NCBI GenBank assembly: GCA_017512705.1
Contig: JAFWEX010000074.1
Coordinates: 1 to 64,000 of the forward strand
DNA from: Paenibacillus sp.
GTDB taxonomy: Bacteria; Bacillota; Bacilli; Paenibacillales; Paenibacillaceae
Direction: 5' to 3'
DNA: 64,000 nucleotides
Shown here in pieces: positions 63,475 to 64,000 of this stretch (its first letter is position 1; each line of letters begins with the position of its first letter). The notes beneath the pieces are model-generated. The model was given only the letters and a program-made list of their open reading frames with translations. It was not told the origin of the DNA and searched no databases. Position numbers and translations under genes: made by a program.

Positions 63475-64000
63475 ATGCATACACTTCGTTCTAAACGCTC
63501 CATATTTCCAGAGGGATTTGAGAATTTACAGAATCGGCTGATTCTGAACAAAGCAAAAGAGATGGGGATCGATTGCGAGCTGCTTGTAGACGGCTGCGAG
63601 GACTTTCTGAAGTTATCCACCCGGGACAAGCAGATCATCATTAACAAAACGAGAACGCATCGACTTCCACTGATTGCTGGATTGCTTGCTAAGAATAAAC
63701 AGGCATGTAATCTGATCCTGCATGAGCAGGGGATGCCAGTACCCTCTCATATCGTCATTACGGCTATGGGGGAAGAAGCTGAACAATTTCTGAACGAGCA
63801 CAGCTCCATCGTGGTCAAACCGCTGGATGCCAGCAGTAGTCAGGGGGTTACGCTGGATGTTCGCAATGTTGCTGAACTGGAAGCGGCAATAGATGCCGCA
63901 GCCAAGCATGGCAGTAGGATTATGCTGCAACAATATGTCACAGGAACCGACTACAGGGTGCTGATTATTAACGATCAGGTAGCCGCAGTGAACCAATATC
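63475..64000 (+). CDS. ATP-grasp enzyme, partial (runs off the window)
   Basis: At least 175 residues are seen, no stop. The N-terminus (MHTLRSKRSIFPEGFENLQNR) is helical. An ATP-grasp fold follows: IAGLLAKNKQACNLILHEQGMPVPSHIVI (N-terminal subdomain), then SIVVKPLDASSSQGVTLDV (the K-P-x-x-x-x-S-S-x-G lysine/Gly loop binding ATP) and IMLQQYVTGTDYRVLII (family E/Q-Q-Y-V-x-G-x-D-Y-R motif). This is closest to cyanophycin-synthetase and glutathione-synthetase-like ligases. AGGAAGG is 6 bases before the ATG. It is Fur-box controlled and next to an iron transporter, suggesting a metallophore or other iron-regulated peptide ligase. Product unknown. Confidence 0.82.
   Translation, partial: MHTLRSKRSIFPEGFENLQNRLILNKAKEMGIDCELLVDGCEDFLKLSTRDKQIIINKTRTHRLPLIAGLLAKNKQACNLILHEQGMPVPSHIVITAMGEEAEQFLNEHSSIVVKPLDASSSQGVTLDVRNVAELEAAIDAAAKHGSRIMLQQYVTGTDYRVLIINDQVAAVNQY

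Overview
The window looks like chromosomal DNA of a Paenibacillus-type Firmicute. Several things point there: strong AGGAGG ribosome binding sites, a dgk-dck kinase pair, a five-domain cyclodextrin glucanotransferase, a family PL3 pectate lyase, a GH127 enzyme, CcpA-type cre sites, and LacI and PocR/AraC regulators. No rRNA, tRNA, insertion sequence, prophage or CRISPR array was found. Most intergenic ends carry recognisable intrinsic terminators.

Layout. 0.2-1.5 kb: deoxynucleoside salvage (dgk, dck). 1.7-3.2 kb: a small membrane protein and a TipA-type MerR regulator with an autoregulatory-looking promoter. 3.6-6.2 kb: thiM-thiD-thiE under a TPP riboswitch with a terminator. 6.4-13.1 kb: a radical SAM/SPASM protein, a secreted pectate lyase, an ankyrin lipoprotein, a secreted stalk-domain protein and a beta-propeller lipoprotein. 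13.2-15.7 kb: metNIQ methionine uptake. 16-19.7 kb: a chemoreceptor, an acetyltransferase and a formate/nitrite-type channel. 20-21.1 kb: three small genes including a colicin/pyocin-immunity-like protein. 21.3-25.2 kb: a quinone reductase-like enzyme divergent from a LysR regulator, then a secreted metalloprotease. 25.3-29.5 kb: a PocR/AraC regulator divergent from glycerol dehydrogenase and dihydroxyacetone kinase. 29.9-35.1 kb: AlaX-type tRNA editing protein, a zinc-ribbon protein, an acetyltransferase and an amino-acid permease.

35.4-38.1 kb is a polymorphic-toxin locus. It holds a WXG100-type toxin, its likely immunity gene, a frameshifted remnant of a second toxin C-terminus, and a second probable immunity gene. 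39.1-43.1 kb: AraC regulator, GH127 beta-L-arabinofuranosidase and a Uma2-type protein. 43.7-47.4 kb: an operon joining an XpaC-like membrane protein, a membrane-anchored protein with solute-binding and VWA domains, and TelA.

48.4-58.0 kb is a starch/cyclodextrin locus: LacI regulator, three-gene maltodextrin/cyclodextrin ABC importer, secreted CGTase and a cytoplasmic cyclodextrinase/neopullulanase. Two near-identical LacI-type operators and an identical 15-bp cre upstream of both importer and CGTase suggest co-regulation. No ATPase is encoded here, so a shared MsmX-type ATPase elsewhere is likely. Two paralogous secreted proteins of unknown function (47.5 and 58.2 kb) flank the locus.

59-64 kb is iron uptake: a Fur-box-preceded siderophore ABC transporter, then a textbook Fur box ahead of an ATP-grasp enzyme cut by the window end. 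That enzyme may start an iron-regulated biosynthetic cluster lying outside the window.
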